Positions 18,286-28,517 are shown, counted from the stretch's first letter. The stretch: DNA of 64,000 nucleotides from Mesonia phycicola (GCF_900141885.1 NZ_FQYY01000005.1:306422-370421); one strand, 5' to 3'. Translations and numbers: made by a program. Notes: generated from the letters alone by a model not told the origin.

Positions 18286-20868
18286 CTAGAATTGTTGTCC
18301 GATTATAAAATGTGTTTCCCAACCGTTAGCTCCTGTTCCTGTTCCTGGTATAGGATCAAAACCGTAACCAAAATCAATACCTAATAAACCAAAAGCTGGC
18401 ATAAATATACGTACCCCAAACCCTGCAGATCTATTAAGTTGGTATGGGTTGTAGTCTTTAAATCCATCATATGAAGCTCCCCCTTCTGCAAATGTTAATG
18501 CGTATATAGAAGCGGATGGTTTTAAGGTAATAGGGTATCTTAATTCTAAACTAAATTTGTTGTATATGGTTGCTCCATCACTAGAGGTTATTTCTGAATC
18601 TGAACTGTAATCTCTATCTATTGGTACTAAAGATTGGTTAGGGTAACCTCTAAGACGTATTGTTTCACGTCCGTCTAAGCTGTAACCCCCAAGACCATCT
18701 CCTCCTAAATAAAATCTTTCAAATGGCGGGATACCTCTATCACTATTATAAGCTCCTAAGAAACCAAATTCAACATTGGTTCTTAAAACTAATTTTCCTG
18801 CAATTTGGTTATACCAATCACCGTTAAATTTAATCTTGTAATATTCTAACCAATTAAATTTTTCTTGATCAATTTTAGCTAAATCAGGGTCACCTTCAGA
18901 ATCTTTGTAATCAGATTGGTTTTCTAAATCACCATAGTCAATGCCATTCCATAATGAATATGGAGGTGTGAATTTAGCGGTAAGGCTAAATTTAGACCCT
19001 CCCATAGGGAAAATAGGGTTAGTATACGTGTTATCTCTACTAATACCTAATGTTATAGCAAAGTTGTTTGCATAACCATCAGGGAAGTTAAATAAACCAA
19101 TATCATAGTTTTTTAAGTTATAATGTTGAAAACTTAAGGCTGTAGATAATGTAAAATAATCATCTGGTATAGTTAAACGCTTAGCTAAGCCTATAGAACC
19201 ACCTGTGATTAAAAATCTTCTATCTTTATCTGCTTCTGCATTAAAAGAATCATAATAATACTGTACTGTGTGAGATAAAGATGTAGTTAATCTAACTGGT
19301 TTTTTGCCTCCTAACCAAGGCTCAGAAAAAGATAAACTGAAAGTTCTATAAAAAGTAGATGCTTGAAGCCTTAAAGAAAGAGTTTGTCCATCTCCCATAG
19401 GTAAAGGTTTATATGCGTCTTTATCAAAAATTCCTTTTAGAGAGAAGTTATTAAAAGATAAACCTAAGGTACCTACAAAACCACTACCGCCATAACCTCC
19501 TTGTAGTTCAATTTGGCTAGCTCCACTTTCTACAACATTATACTCTAAATCTAGTGTACCATCATTAGGGTTTACGTTTTTAAACTCTGGAGATAATTGT
19601 TCTGCATCAAAAAAGCCTAATTGACCTAATTCTCTAACAGTTCTAACAACATCTTCTTTGCTGTATTTTTGACCTGGACGCGTTCTTAAGTTTCTGTAAA
19701 TAACGTGATCGTTAGTTTTATCGTTTCCGTTAACAATTACATTATCAAAATAAGCTTCTTTTCCTTCAACAATTCTTATTTCAAAATCTATAGTGTCATT
19801 GTAAATTCTGGTCTCTACAGGGTTAATTTGTGAAAATAAAAATCCGTTATTTTGGTATAGGTTAGTAATATCATTAGCATCTGGACTTTCGTTGTCTGCA
19901 ATTCTTTTTTTAAGAAGGGTTCCGTTGTAAACATCTCCCTTTTTGATTCCTAAAATTTGGTGTAATTGGTCATCTGTATAAACGCTATTTCCTAAAAAGT
20001 TAATATCACCAAAATAGTATCTGTCACCTTCTTCTAAATTAATGTTTATAGCAATTTCTTCTTCGTCAATTTTAATAATAGAGTCAGATGTTATTCTGGC
20101 ATCACGATAACCATCTTCTTTATATTTTTTTATAATTTCTTTCTTGTCGTTTATGTAGTCTTCTTCAATAAATTTAGATCTCTTCCAGAAACGTAAAAAG
20201 TTTTTACGCTTGGTAGACATTTGAGCTCTTACTTTATTATCAGAAAAAACTTCATTTCCTTCAATGTTGATTTCAGAAATTTTTACTTTTTCGCCTTTAT
20301 CAATTCTTAATATCATATCTACTTTAGAACTTTCAGAAGAAGTGGTGTCTTGTATTTCTGTTGTTCTAATATCTACTGAGGCATTTAAATAGCCGTCACT
20401 AGTGTAGTCTTTTTTGATATTTGCGCGTGTATTGGCAATTAAATTTTCGGTTACTTTTGTGCCCGGTTTTAATTTATTGTTTTTAATAATTTCTTCTCGG
20501 CGCTTTTTCTTTTTTAACCCACTTATGGTTACTTCATGAAGTTCTGGTACTTCTTGTATTTCAAGTTCAAGAAAAGCTTGATCTCCTTCAATTTTATTTA
20601 TGTAGAAGTTAATGTCGCTAAATAGGCCTAAATCCCATAGCTTTTTTATGACATTACTCATCCTGTCTCCAGGAATAAATATTTTATCACCTTTTCTTAG
20701 GCCTGTAAAGGCAACTACGGTTTGCTCATTATAATTAGAGGTTCCTGTAACTTTTATCTCTGCAATAGTGTATTCTTTACTATTTGCAATAGCGACATCG
20801 TTTTGTGCAATACTTTTAAAACCAAATGCGATGCAGATTAATAATATTAATAGTTGTTTATTCATCAT
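18286..20868 (-). CDS. bamA: Outer membrane protein assembly factor BamA
   Basis: Omp85-family insertase, 860 residues from the chosen start. The start is set at the ATG pair 20868/20865 because MNKQLLILLICIAFGFKSIAQ is a proper signal peptide. A longer frame would overlap uppS and lack one. Several POTRA repeats occupy about 30-430, followed by a 16-strand barrel that ends in a terminal phenylalanine (IIGQQF). The RLRGYP motif of the barrel lumen loop is present. It lies between uppS and two Skp-like chaperones, a conserved Bacteroidota order. Confidence 0.95.
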   Translation of the reverse strand: MMNKQLLILLICIAFGFKSIAQNDVAIANSKEYTIAEIKVTGTSNYNEQTVVAFTGLRKGDKIFIPGDRMSNVIKKLWDLGLFSDINFYINKIEGDQAFLELEIQEVPELHEVTISGLKKKKRREEIIKNNKLKPGTKVTENLIANTRANIKKDYTSDGYLNASVDIRTTEIQDTTSSESSKVDMILRIDKGEKVKISEINIEGNEVFSDNKVRAQMSTKRKNFLRFWKRSKFIEEDYINDKKEIIKKYKEDGYRDARITSDSIIKIDEEEIAININLEEGDRYYFGDINFLGNSVYTDDQLHQILGIKKGDVYNGTLLKKRIADNESPDANDITNLYQNNGFLFSQINPVETRIYNDTIDFEIRIVEGKEAYFDNVIVNGNDKTNDHVIYRNLRTRPGQKYSKEDVVRTVRELGQLGFFDAEQLSPEFKNVNPNDGTLDLEYNVVESGASQIELQGGYGGSGFVGTLGLSFNNFSLKGIFDKDAYKPLPMGDGQTLSLRLQASTFYRTFSLSFSEPWLGGKKPVRLTTSLSHTVQYYYDSFNAEADKDRRFLITGGSIGLAKRLTIPDDYFTLSTALSFQHYNLKNYDIGLFNFPDGYANNFAITLGISRDNTYTNPIFPMGGSKFSLTAKFTPPYSLWNGIDYGDLENQSDYKDSEGDPDLAKIDQEKFNWLEYYKIKFNGDWYNQIAGKLVLRTNVEFGFLGAYNSDRGIPPFERFYLGGDGLGGYSLDGRETIRLRGYPNQSLVPIDRDYSSDSEITSSDGATIYNKFSLELRYPITLKPSASIYALTFAEGGASYDGFKDYNPYQLNRSAGFGVRIFMPAFGLLGIDFGYGFDPIPGTGTGANGWETHFIIGQQF

Positions 20869-20872
20869 CACA

Positions 20873-21613
20873 TTAACTAAGTTGCTCACTTGTTTTTCCA
20901 AATCTTCTCTCTCTATTTTGATAATTTAAAACGGCCTCTAATAAGTTTTCTTTTCTAAAATCTGGCCATAATGTAGGTGTGAAGTATAATTCTGCATATG
21001 CTATTTGCCATAACAGAAAGTTACTAATTCTTTCTTCACCACTTGTTCTTATTAATAAATCTACATCTGGTAGATTACTTGTATATAGGTTGTTGTTAAT
21101 AGTATTTTCATCAATATCATTAACGTGTATACTGCCATCTTTTACTTTTTCTGCAATAGATTTCATGGTAGTTACTAATTCTTCTCGGGAACCATAACTT
21201 AAAGCTAAGGTTAGGGTCATTCGAGTATTATTAGAGGTTTTTTCTATTACTTCTTGTAATTCTTTTTTGGCTTTACTAGGTAAATTATCTAGAGAGCCAA
21301 TGGCATTTAATTTTATATTGTTGTTTGTTAATGTTTTAATTTCTTTTTTTAAAGAAGAAACTAAAAGGTTCATTAACGTTTTTACTTCTAGTTTAGGGCG
21401 ATTCCAATTTTCTGTTGAAAAAGCAAAAAGAGTAAGATTTTTTATGCCTATTTCTGCACAAATTTCTACTGTTTCTCTTACTGCTTTAGCTCCAGTTTCG
21501 TGACCTTTAACTCTTAAGAAGCCTTGTCTTTTAGCCCATCTACCATTACCGTCCATAATAACAGCAATATGTTTTGGTAGGTTATCTTTATTTATTTTTT
21601 CTTTTAAAATCAT
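20873..21613 (-). CDS. uppS: Isoprenyl transferase (undecaprenyl diphosphate synthase)
   Basis: cis-prenyltransferase that makes the lipid carrier for cell-wall and glycan synthesis. The 246-residue protein shows HIAVIMDGNGRWAKRQG with catalytic Asp21, FAFSTENWNRP, and the RTSGEERISNFLLWQIAYAE block. The gene abuts the porG-like gene upstream (0 bp between stop and start) and is followed by bamA after 4 bp. Confidence 0.96.
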   Translation of the reverse strand: MILKEKINKDNLPKHIAVIMDGNGRWAKRQGFLRVKGHETGAKAVRETVEICAEIGIKNLTLFAFSTENWNRPKLEVKTLMNLLVSSLKKEIKTLTNNNIKLNAIGSLDNLPSKAKKELQEVIEKTSNNTRMTLTLALSYGSREELVTTMKSIAEKVKDGSIHVNDIDENTINNNLYTSNLPDVDLLIRTSGEERISNFLLWQIAYAELYFTPTLWPDFRKENLLEAVLNYQNRERRFGKTSEQLS

Positions 21614-22306
21614 TTAAAAATTACAATAACAAGGTTTTCTTCCAAAAGTATAAGTGACAGTTATTCCTGTAAACATATACCAATCGTTTGTGTTTAGATT
21701 GCCAAAGGAAGGTAAATTTTCTCCGCCATCAAACTCTTCGGGATTACTTCCGTCAAGGTTATCTGTAAAAGTATATCTAGCTCCAATCTCTGCGGCAAAA
21801 ACAAATTTTGTAGCAAAAGACCATTTAATGCCAAATACCATTGGGATAGCAAAATCTATCTTTCTTTTTCTTTTAGTTATTTCATTATTACTAGATAAGC
21901 CCATTTCATTACTTAAAAAACCAGTGATACCGCTATATAGGTACGGGGTAAATTGTGGCTTATATTTATGTAGACTCCATTCTTTAAATGTAAATTCTAA
22001 ACCAAGAGACCCTTCTAATAATGAATTATCAAAATAATAACCTCTTTCTTGCCTTCTAGACTCGTCAGAATCTGCATCATCTGCACTTAATTGTGAGTAT
22101 AGCAAACTTGCTCTAAATGAATGTCTTTCGCTTCTATTCCATTTTAATATTCCTCCAATAGCTAACTCATTTGGTGAAATATAATTTGTGCTACCTACAT
22201 CACCAATATAATTGATGCCTCCAAGCATCACACCTATTTCGTAGGTTTGCGCTTGTAATGTATTGTTTAATAGCACTATCATGATGATTGCCGTTAGATA
22301 CCTCAT
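21614..22306 (-). CDS. DUF6089 beta-barrel protein, PorG-like T9SS component
   Basis: 230-residue outer-membrane barrel with a signal peptide (cleavage near LQAQ, residue 20) and the mature start TYEIGVMLGGINYIGDVG. It ends in aromatic, alternating beta strands. As I recall, PorG of Porphyromonas gingivalis, which binds the PorK/N ring of the T9SS, is encoded beside uppS, bamA and two ompH genes. The same order here supports PorG. It is first in the operon, with a -7 element at 22324-22331. Confidence 0.8.
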   Translation of the reverse strand: MRYLTAIIMIVLLNNTLQAQTYEIGVMLGGINYIGDVGSTNYISPNELAIGGILKWNRSERHSFRASLLYSQLSADDADSDESRRQERGYYFDNSLLEGSLGLEFTFKEWSLHKYKPQFTPYLYSGITGFLSNEMGLSSNNEITKRKRKIDFAIPMVFGIKWSFATKFVFAAEIGARYTFTDNLDGSNPEEFDGGENLPSFGNLNTNDWYMFTGITVTYTFGRKPCYCNF

Positions 22307-22323
22307 AAATTTCTAAAAGTTTG

Positions 22324-22331
22324 CAAATATA
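22324..22331 (-). promoter_or_regulatory. -7 promoter element for the porG-uppS-bamA-ompH operon
   Basis: The minus strand reads TATATTTG, an exact TAnnTTTG match 18 bp before the ATG of the porG-like gene. No TTG is seen at the usual 19-21 bp distance. Confidence 0.5.
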
Positions 22332-22399
22332 TGAATTAAGTTTTCACTCACTTGATTATATAGGGGTGTATTTGTTATAAAAACACATTTAAGTAGTTT

Positions 22400-23293
22400 T
22401 TATTGTTTTTGATTGCGCTTATCTTCCCCCCACAAAAGTTTTTGGCGTAATGTAGGGATAAAGCTATCTTCGTTTAAAGAAACTAAATCTATGGTGAAAG
22501 GTGCTTTCTCTATATAAATTGAGGTGTTTTCATCTAGCGTGGTAAGTCTAGAGTCTAGTGATACTAAAAATTCTCCTGCTCTTGTAGATACTTCTAATTT
22601 TATTTTTGTTTTGTTAGGTATTACTAATGGTCTTGCGTTTAAATTATGTGGTGCAATAGGGGTTAATGCTAATGCGTTTGTTTCTGGTGTTATTACAGGC
22701 CCGCCACAACTCAATGAGTAGCCTGTAGACCCTGTAGGGGTTGTGATAATTAACCCGTCTGCCCAATAGGCGGTTAGGTATTTATCATCTAGCCAAGTTT
22801 TAATAGTAATCATAGAGGTGGTGTTTTTTCGACTTATTGTAATTTCATTTAAGGCAAAATTAACATCAGAAAGACTATTAGTTTTTGGAGTTGTTGCAAT
22901 TGTTAGTAATTCTCTTTTAGAAATTGTGTAGTTTTTTTGTAAAATAGAAGAGATAGTTTGAGATATTTCTTCTTTTTGTATAGTTGCTAAAAAACCCAAT
23001 CTCCCTGTATTAATGCCTACAATAGGAATGTCTAAGTCTTTTACGTAGTAAACACTTTTAAGTATAGTACCATCGCCACCAATACTAAAAAATAAATCGT
23101 ACGAGCAATCTAGATTTTTAAAAGTTTTAAATTGATTGTATTCTTTTTTTATAACTTCATTTTCTCTAATGATTTCTAAAAAATTTTCTTCAATAAAAAC
23201 TTCAATATTTTTTTTCTCAAGTGCATCTAGCAATTGCTGAACGTATTTTTCTGAGTTTTCATGGTAAAACTGACCGTAAATGGCTACTTTCAT
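22400..23293 (-). CDS. nadK: NAD kinase
   Basis: Phosphorylates NAD to NADP. The 297-residue protein has the GGDGT motif at residues 72-76 preceded by LFFSIG, the NTGRLGFLA segment, and TPTGSTGYSLSCGGP, the conserved second motif of the family. It starts 3 bp after the CBS gene stop, so the two are co-transcribed. Confidence 0.95.
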   Translation of the reverse strand: MKVAIYGQFYHENSEKYVQQLLDALEKKNIEVFIEENFLEIIRENEVIKKEYNQFKTFKNLDCSYDLFFSIGGDGTILKSVYYVKDLDIPIVGINTGRLGFLATIQKEEISQTISSILQKNYTISKRELLTIATTPKTNSLSDVNFALNEITISRKNTTSMITIKTWLDDKYLTAYWADGLIITTPTGSTGYSLSCGGPVITPETNALALTPIAPHNLNARPLVIPNKTKIKLEVSTRAGEFLVSLDSRLTTLDENTSIYIEKAPFTIDLVSLNEDSFIPTLRQKLLWGEDKRNQKQ

Positions 23294-23295
23294 AA

Positions 23296-23955
23296 CTAGA
23301 TGTTGAGGTATTTGTCTAAATAATCAGACCTTTCTTTTAAATTTTTTAAAAACACATCTTCTTGGTGGGCACTCATCACTTTGTAGCTATATCTTCTAAA
23401 TGTTTGAATAATTTCATTTAAACCAAGTAAGCCAACTTTTACAGTTATTTGTGCTACATCATTGGTTAAGTTGCTAACAAAAGTACCTAATACCTTACCT
23501 TCGTTAGATTCTACAATTTGGCAGATTTCACTAAAAGAATAATCTTTCATTCCTTTTTCAACTACAATAATAGCTCCGGGAGAATCCATAAACGGTGTTT
23601 CACTAAAAAAAGAAAGAATGTCACCAATTTCAAGATAACCTAAATATTTATTGTCTTTGTTAGACAGTACAGGCATTAAATTAGTGTTGTTTTTTGTAAA
23701 AGCCTCTAAAACATCTAGCCAATTATCGTTTTCACGAACAAAAAAAGTTTCTAAAGAATATTCAAATTCTTTCAAATCTTTGTCATTATCATAACAACGC
23801 ACGTCATTTTCTGCAATACAACCTGTAAAAATTCCATCTTTTTCTATAGGAATATAGTTGTAAGTGAGATTGTTAAACAGTTTTTTAAACTCCTTAATTT
23901 TTTGATCTATGGGTTGAATAGATATGTCATTGATAATGTAATGAGAAATATTCAT
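23296..23955 (-). CDS. CBS-domain protein
   Basis: 219 residues with a CBS pair at about 1-125 (IPIEKDGIFTGCIAENDVR and LMPVLSNKDNKYLGYLEIGDI). An ACT-like C-terminal part follows (about 135-205; GAIIVVEKGMKDYSFSEICQIVESNEGKVLG). It is probably an adenine-nucleotide sensor, but the target is unknown. It is the first gene of a pair with nadK and diverges from pdxJ. Confidence 0.85.
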   Translation of the reverse strand: MNISHYIINDISIQPIDQKIKEFKKLFNNLTYNYIPIEKDGIFTGCIAENDVRCYDNDKDLKEFEYSLETFFVRENDNWLDVLEAFTKNNTNLMPVLSNKDNKYLGYLEIGDILSFFSETPFMDSPGAIIVVEKGMKDYSFSEICQIVESNEGKVLGTFVSNLTNDVAQITVKVGLLGLNEIIQTFRRYSYKVMSAHQEDVFLKNLKERSDYLDKYLNI

Positions 23956-24014
23956 AGCACTAGGTTTTTGTGCAAATTAAGGAAAATATAGTACAAGAAA
24001 GGTTTTCTACTTTG

Positions 24015-24022
24015 TATTTTTG
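24015..24022 (+). promoter_or_regulatory. -7 promoter element for pdxJ
   Basis: TATTTTTG matches TAnnTTTG and lies 18 bp before the chosen ATG of pdxJ. No TTG box is found at the expected distance. Confidence 0.4.
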
Positions 24023-24040
24023 TTATCTAAAAAGTTTGAA

Positions 24041-24754
24041 ATGACAAAATTAAGTGTAAATATCAATAAAATAGCTACTTTACGTAACTCTAGAGGTGGC
24101 GATGTGCCAAATGTTTTACAAGTTGCAAAAGATATAGAATCTTTTGGAGCAGAAGGTATTACCGTGCATCCAAGGCCAGATGAAAGACATATTAGATATC
24201 AAGATGTGAGAGATTTGTCTCCGCAGGTAACTACAGAGTTTAATATAGAAGGAAACCCTATTAAACAATTTGTAGATTTAGTTTTAGAAAATAAGCCCAC
24301 TCAAGTTACTTTAGTGCCAGATGCAGAAGATGCAATTACTTCTAGTGCAGGGTGGGATACTGTTAAATATAAAGATTTTTTAACAGAAGTGATTCAAGAA
24401 TTTAAAACTAACGGAATTAGAACTTCCATATTTGTAGATCCAAATCCAAAAATGGTAGAAGCTGCTCAATTTACAGGGGCAGATAGAGTAGAGTTTTATA
24501 CAGAAGCTTTTGCTGAAAAATATAGCCAAGGAAATAAAAACGGAATTTTACCTTATGTCGAGTGCGCTAAAATAGCTCAAGAGGTTGGTTTAGGGATTAA
24601 TGCTGGTCACGATTTATCTCTAGAAAACATTAAGTTCTTTAAAGATAATATTCCAGGTTTACTGGAGGTTTCTATAGGCCACGCCTTAATTGCAGAGTCT
24701 TTATATCAAGGCTTAGAGGTGGTAATTAATAAATATTTATCTTATTTAAAATAA
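24041..24754 (+). CDS. pdxJ: Pyridoxine 5'-phosphate synthase
   Basis: Condenses 1-deoxy-xylulose 5-phosphate with 3-amino-2-oxopropyl phosphate to give PNP in the DXP-dependent vitamin B6 route. The chosen ATG gives a 237-residue protein starting MTKLSVNINKIATLRNSRGG, which matches the family start. A TTG further upstream would add seven unconserved residues. EGITVHPRPDERHIR, SIFVDPNP and INAGHDLSLEN are recognisable family blocks. It is followed at 8 bp by a hydrolase gene. Confidence 0.96.
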   Translation: MTKLSVNINKIATLRNSRGGDVPNVLQVAKDIESFGAEGITVHPRPDERHIRYQDVRDLSPQVTTEFNIEGNPIKQFVDLVLENKPTQVTLVPDAEDAITSSAGWDTVKYKDFLTEVIQEFKTNGIRTSIFVDPNPKMVEAAQFTGADRVEFYTEAFAEKYSQGNKNGILPYVECAKIAQEVGLGINAGHDLSLENIKFFKDNIPGLLEVSIGHALIAESLYQGLEVVINKYLSYLK

Positions 24755-24762
24755 ATAGAATT

Positions 24763-25530
24763 ATGGAGTTGTACGCAAATGTTATAGGTGAGGGTAAGCC
24801 ATTTTTAATTCTTCACGGGTTTCTAGGTATGGGAGATAATTGGAAAACTTTAGGTACTAAATTTTCAGAAAATGGTTATCAAGTTCATTTAATAGATCAA
24901 AGAAATCATGGTAGAAGTCCGCATACTGCAGAGTTTAGTTATGAGCTGCTATCTCAAGATGTGAAAGAATATTGTGAGAAAAACCAATTAAAAAACATCG
25001 TGTTGCTAGGGCACTCTATGGGAGGTAAAACAGCAATGAAGGTGGCTTGTGATTATCCAGAGTTAATAGATAAATTGATTATTGCAGATATTGCTCCAAA
25101 ATATTATGCGCCACATCACCAAACCATTTTAGAAGGTTTAACAATGTTAAATAATTCTGAATTAAAAAGTAGAGGCGAGGCAGATGAAAAGCTAGAGAAA
25201 TTTATCAATAACTGGGGTACACGTCAGTTTTTACTAAAAAACCTTTATTGGAAAGAAAAAGGGAAATTAGCATTGAGAATGAATTTAGAAGTGCTAAAAG
25301 AAAAGATTAATGAAATAGGAAGCGCGTTAACCTCAGAAGAAAAATATACAGGTGAAACATTATTTATTAATGGAGGTAATTCAAATTACATACAAAAAGA
25401 AGATCAGCCTTTATTAAAAGAACATTTTCCGTCATCAAAATTAGAAACAATTGATGGTGTAGGTCATTGGTTACATGCAGAAAAGCCAAAAGAGTTTTAT
25501 CAGTTAGTTGTGGATTTTATTGAGAAATAA
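24763..25530 (+). CDS. Alpha/beta-fold hydrolase (YbfF-like)
   Basis: 255 residues. An oxyanion motif HGFLGMGDNWKTL lies near residue 19, the nucleophile elbow is GHSMGG, and the catalytic histidine is in GHWLHAEKP near the C-terminus. DQRNHGRSP is typical of the YbfF/ABHD11 group of esterases. The substrate is unknown. It is probably co-transcribed with pdxJ. Confidence 0.88.
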   Translation: MELYANVIGEGKPFLILHGFLGMGDNWKTLGTKFSENGYQVHLIDQRNHGRSPHTAEFSYELLSQDVKEYCEKNQLKNIVLLGHSMGGKTAMKVACDYPELIDKLIIADIAPKYYAPHHQTILEGLTMLNNSELKSRGEADEKLEKFINNWGTRQFLLKNLYWKEKGKLALRMNLEVLKEKINEIGSALTSEEKYTGETLFINGGNSNYIQKEDQPLLKEHFPSSKLETIDGVGHWLHAEKPKEFYQLVVDFIEK

Positions 25531-25606
25531 CAATTTTTTTGCTATGCTAGCATAATATTTCGTAATTTTAGTTGCTTAAAATTATTATTCTATTAAATTT
25601 GAGTAT

Positions 25607-25614
25607 TACATTTG
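25607..25614 (+). promoter_or_regulatory. -7 promoter element for the fadL-like gene
   Basis: TACATTTG is an exact TAnnTTTG match 25 bp before the ATG. The -33 half is not convincing. Confidence 0.45.
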
Positions 25615-25639
25615 TAGAAAAATATAATCTAACTTAATT

Positions 25640-26896
25640 ATGAAGAAACTTTTATTAGTAGTGATACTTCTGTTGTCTGCCACTTCAATTTACGCAGGTG
25701 GATATCGTGTAGGTGCTCAAGGTCAAAGAGCTTTAGCAATGGGGCATACGGGAGTAGCGGTAGTGAATAGTGCAGAATTAGCATTTTTTAATCCAGCGGG
25801 ATTAGTGTTTTTAGAGAATAAATTGAATATCTCTGCAGGGGTGACTGGAGTTATCTCTAACGTGAAATGGCAAAATGAACAAACTGGAGCTTTTGCAGAA
25901 ACAGAAAAAAGTATTGGTACTCCTTTTTATGTGTATGCTTCTTATAGTGTAACAGAAAAATTAACTTTAGGTTTAAGTATATCTACTCCATATGGTAGTA
26001 GTGTAGAATGGCCTACAGATTGGGAGGGGTCTCATTTAACTAATAGCATAGATTTACAAGCTATTTACATTCAGCCTTTAGTGTCTTATAAAATAACAGA
26101 TAATTTAAGTGTAGGAGCGGGGCCAATTTTTGTTACAGGTTCTGTAAACTTTAATAGAAACCTAAATAGAACTTTAACTAATGAAGAGGGAGAGCGTTCT
26201 AATGTAGAAATAGATGCTTCTGGAGTTAATAGTTGGGGTTGGTCTGCAAGTGCAATGTATTCTCCTATAGAAAATTTAAGACTAGGGGTAAATTATCGTT
26301 CAGAAGTAATTCTAAAAGCAGAAGGAGGAGATGCAACTTTCACTAATGTGCCAAATTCACCTTTATCACCAGTTTCTAATGGTACAGTTTCTTTTGATGC
26401 AGAATTACCAATGCCAGCAGAGTTAACTATTGGAGTTTCTTATGAGCTTAACGATAAGTGGTTATTTGCTTTTGATTATAATAGAACATACTGGGATGTT
26501 TATGAATCTTTAGATATAGATTTTGCTCCAGATGATATTCCAGATTCAGTAAACCCAAGAAATTATAAAAACTCTTCTATCTACCGTTTTGGAGCTCAAT
26601 ATAAAGCTTTAGATAAATTAGACTTACGTGTGGGTTATTATTACGACCAGTCTCCGGTTCAGTCAGGTTACTTTGCGCCAGAAACACCTCGAAATGATTC
26701 TCAAGGTTATACAGGAGGTTTCTCTTACCAAATTACTCCTAAAGTAGCAATAGATGCTTCTTTTGCTTACTTAAGATTTAAAGAGATAGATGAGTCTTAC
26801 GATCATTATCAAGAAAATGGACAAGAGGTAACTTTTGGTGGTACTTATAAAAGTAATGCTTTTTTACCAGGTTTAGGGGTAACTGTAAAACTATAA
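25640..26896 (+). CDS. Outer membrane transport protein, OmpP1/FadL family
   Basis: 418-residue barrel with a signal peptide (cleavage near IYAG, residue 20). The mature start GGYRVGAQGQRALAMGHTGVAVVNSAELAFFNPAG is the family signature: the N-terminal plug followed by the NPAG motif. FadL homologues import long-chain fatty acids or other hydrophobic compounds. It is followed after 10 bp by an SGNH lipoprotein; together they could release and import acyl chains. Confidence 0.93.
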   Translation: MKKLLLVVILLLSATSIYAGGYRVGAQGQRALAMGHTGVAVVNSAELAFFNPAGLVFLENKLNISAGVTGVISNVKWQNEQTGAFAETEKSIGTPFYVYASYSVTEKLTLGLSISTPYGSSVEWPTDWEGSHLTNSIDLQAIYIQPLVSYKITDNLSVGAGPIFVTGSVNFNRNLNRTLTNEEGERSNVEIDASGVNSWGWSASAMYSPIENLRLGVNYRSEVILKAEGGDATFTNVPNSPLSPVSNGTVSFDAELPMPAELTIGVSYELNDKWLFAFDYNRTYWDVYESLDIDFAPDDIPDSVNPRNYKNSSIYRFGAQYKALDKLDLRVGYYYDQSPVQSGYFAPETPRNDSQGYTGGFSYQITPKVAIDASFAYLRFKEIDESYDHYQENGQEVTFGGTYKSNAFLPGLGVTVKL

Positions 26897-26906
26897 ATAA
26901 TTTAAA

Positions 26907-28493
26907 ATGAAGATGAAAAATACAATTAAATATACGGTTTTACTTGCTTTAGGATTAGTTGCTTGTGAGCCTGAGTTTGAAAACTCTGTAGAAGAAAACG
27001 AAGTTTATACAAATGGAAATGCAGATTTTAGTACTTATGTAGCGGTAGGAAATTCTCTTACAGCAGGATTTGCAGATAATGCTCTGTACCAACAAGGGCA
27101 GAAAAATTCTTATCCAAATATATTAGCCGGTCAATTTGAATTAGTTGGTGGCGGAGAGTTTGTGCAGCCTTTAACTTCAGACAATCTAGGTGGTTTGTTA
27201 TTAAATGGTGTTCAAATACAAGACACAAGATTAATTCTAGATGTAGATGCATCTGGTAGTCTTGCTCCAGTAAATATTAGCGGTACGCCAACTACAGAGA
27301 TAACTAATACGCTTTCTGGCTCATTTAATAATATGGGAGTTCCTGGGGCAAAAAGTTTTCATTTAGTAGCAGAAGGTTATGGTAATGCGTCTGGGGTTTT
27401 AACTGGGCAAGCTAACCCGTATTTTGTAAGATTTAGATCTTCAGAAAATACAACAATATTGGCAGATGCTGTAGCGCAAAGTCCTACGTTTTTCTCTTTA
27501 TGGATAGGTAGTAATGATGTGCTTAGTTTTGCTTCTTCTGGAGGTGTAGGTGTAAGCCAAGAAGGTAATTTAGATCCAGCTACTTACGGTTCTACAGATA
27601 TTACAGATTCTAATGTATTTGCAGGGGTTTATTCTCAAGAAGTAGATGCGTTAATGGCATCTGCTACGGGAGGTGTTGTGTTAAATATACCAAGTGTAAC
27701 AGATACACCGTATTTTACAACTGTACCAACTAGTCCGTTAGGGCCAGATGATTTAGGTGATCAGTTAGCAACTTTAAATGCAACTTACGCTCAGTTAAAT
27801 CAAGCTTTTGCATTTTTAGGTGTGCCAGAAAGGTCTATAGAGTTTTCTGCTACAGCAGCTAGTGGGGTAGTAGTGCAAGATGAATCTTTAATAGATCTTT
27901 CTAATGAATTAACTCAAGTTTTAATACAGGGAGGTTTTGATGCTCAAACAGCAGCAATTTATGGTTTACAATACGGGCAAGCAAGACAATCTAATGAGTC
28001 AGATTTATTAGTTTTAACAAGTGCTTCTGTAATTGGAGTGGTTAATGAAAATAGATTTGCAGAGTTAGTAGCTCTTGGTGTGCCAGAAGCAATTGCAGGA
28101 CAGTTGTCTGTTAACGGAGTAACTTACCCTATGGAAGATCAATATGTGTTAATACCAGAAGAGCAAGAAATGATTGCAGATGCAACCGCATCTTTTAATG
28201 CAACTATAGAAAATATAGCAACTGCTAATGGGTTAGCATTTGTAGATGTAAATACCTTGCTGTCTAATGTAGCAAATGGAGGAGTTGTGTACGATGGTGG
28301 CCTAATTACCTCAGAGTTTGCAACTGGAGGAGCTTTCTCTTTAGATGGTATACATTTAACCCCAAGAGGTTATGCAATTATTGCTAATGAAATTATAGAG
28401 GCAATAAATAATACTTATAATTCTACAGTGCCAGTGGTTAATGTTGGTAATTACAGTGGAGACCCTTCTATAGGGAGTGGTATCTCAGAGTAA
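26907..28493 (+). CDS. SGNH/GDSL-family lipoprotein hydrolase
   Basis: 528 residues with a lipobox ending at Cys20 (LGLVAC), so it is likely membrane-anchored. The GDSL block is GNSLTAG (48-54, Ser50), GSND holds the third block, and DGIHLTP (Asp480 and His483) is the catalytic Asp-x-x-His, so the triad is complete. Asn replaces Asp in the GDSL block, as in other Bacteroidota members. It probably hydrolyses esters or lipids; its pairing with a FadL-type porin supports lipid use. Confidence 0.88.
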   Translation: MKMKNTIKYTVLLALGLVACEPEFENSVEENEVYTNGNADFSTYVAVGNSLTAGFADNALYQQGQKNSYPNILAGQFELVGGGEFVQPLTSDNLGGLLLNGVQIQDTRLILDVDASGSLAPVNISGTPTTEITNTLSGSFNNMGVPGAKSFHLVAEGYGNASGVLTGQANPYFVRFRSSENTTILADAVAQSPTFFSLWIGSNDVLSFASSGGVGVSQEGNLDPATYGSTDITDSNVFAGVYSQEVDALMASATGGVVLNIPSVTDTPYFTTVPTSPLGPDDLGDQLATLNATYAQLNQAFAFLGVPERSIEFSATAASGVVVQDESLIDLSNELTQVLIQGGFDAQTAAIYGLQYGQARQSNESDLLVLTSASVIGVVNENRFAELVALGVPEAIAGQLSVNGVTYPMEDQYVLIPEEQEMIADATASFNATIENIATANGLAFVDVNTLLSNVANGGVVYDGGLITSEFATGGAFSLDGIHLTPRGYAIIANEIIEAINNTYNSTVPVVNVGNYSGDPSIGSGISE

Positions 28494-28517
28494 TATTGTT
28501 TTAGAAAATTGATTTTA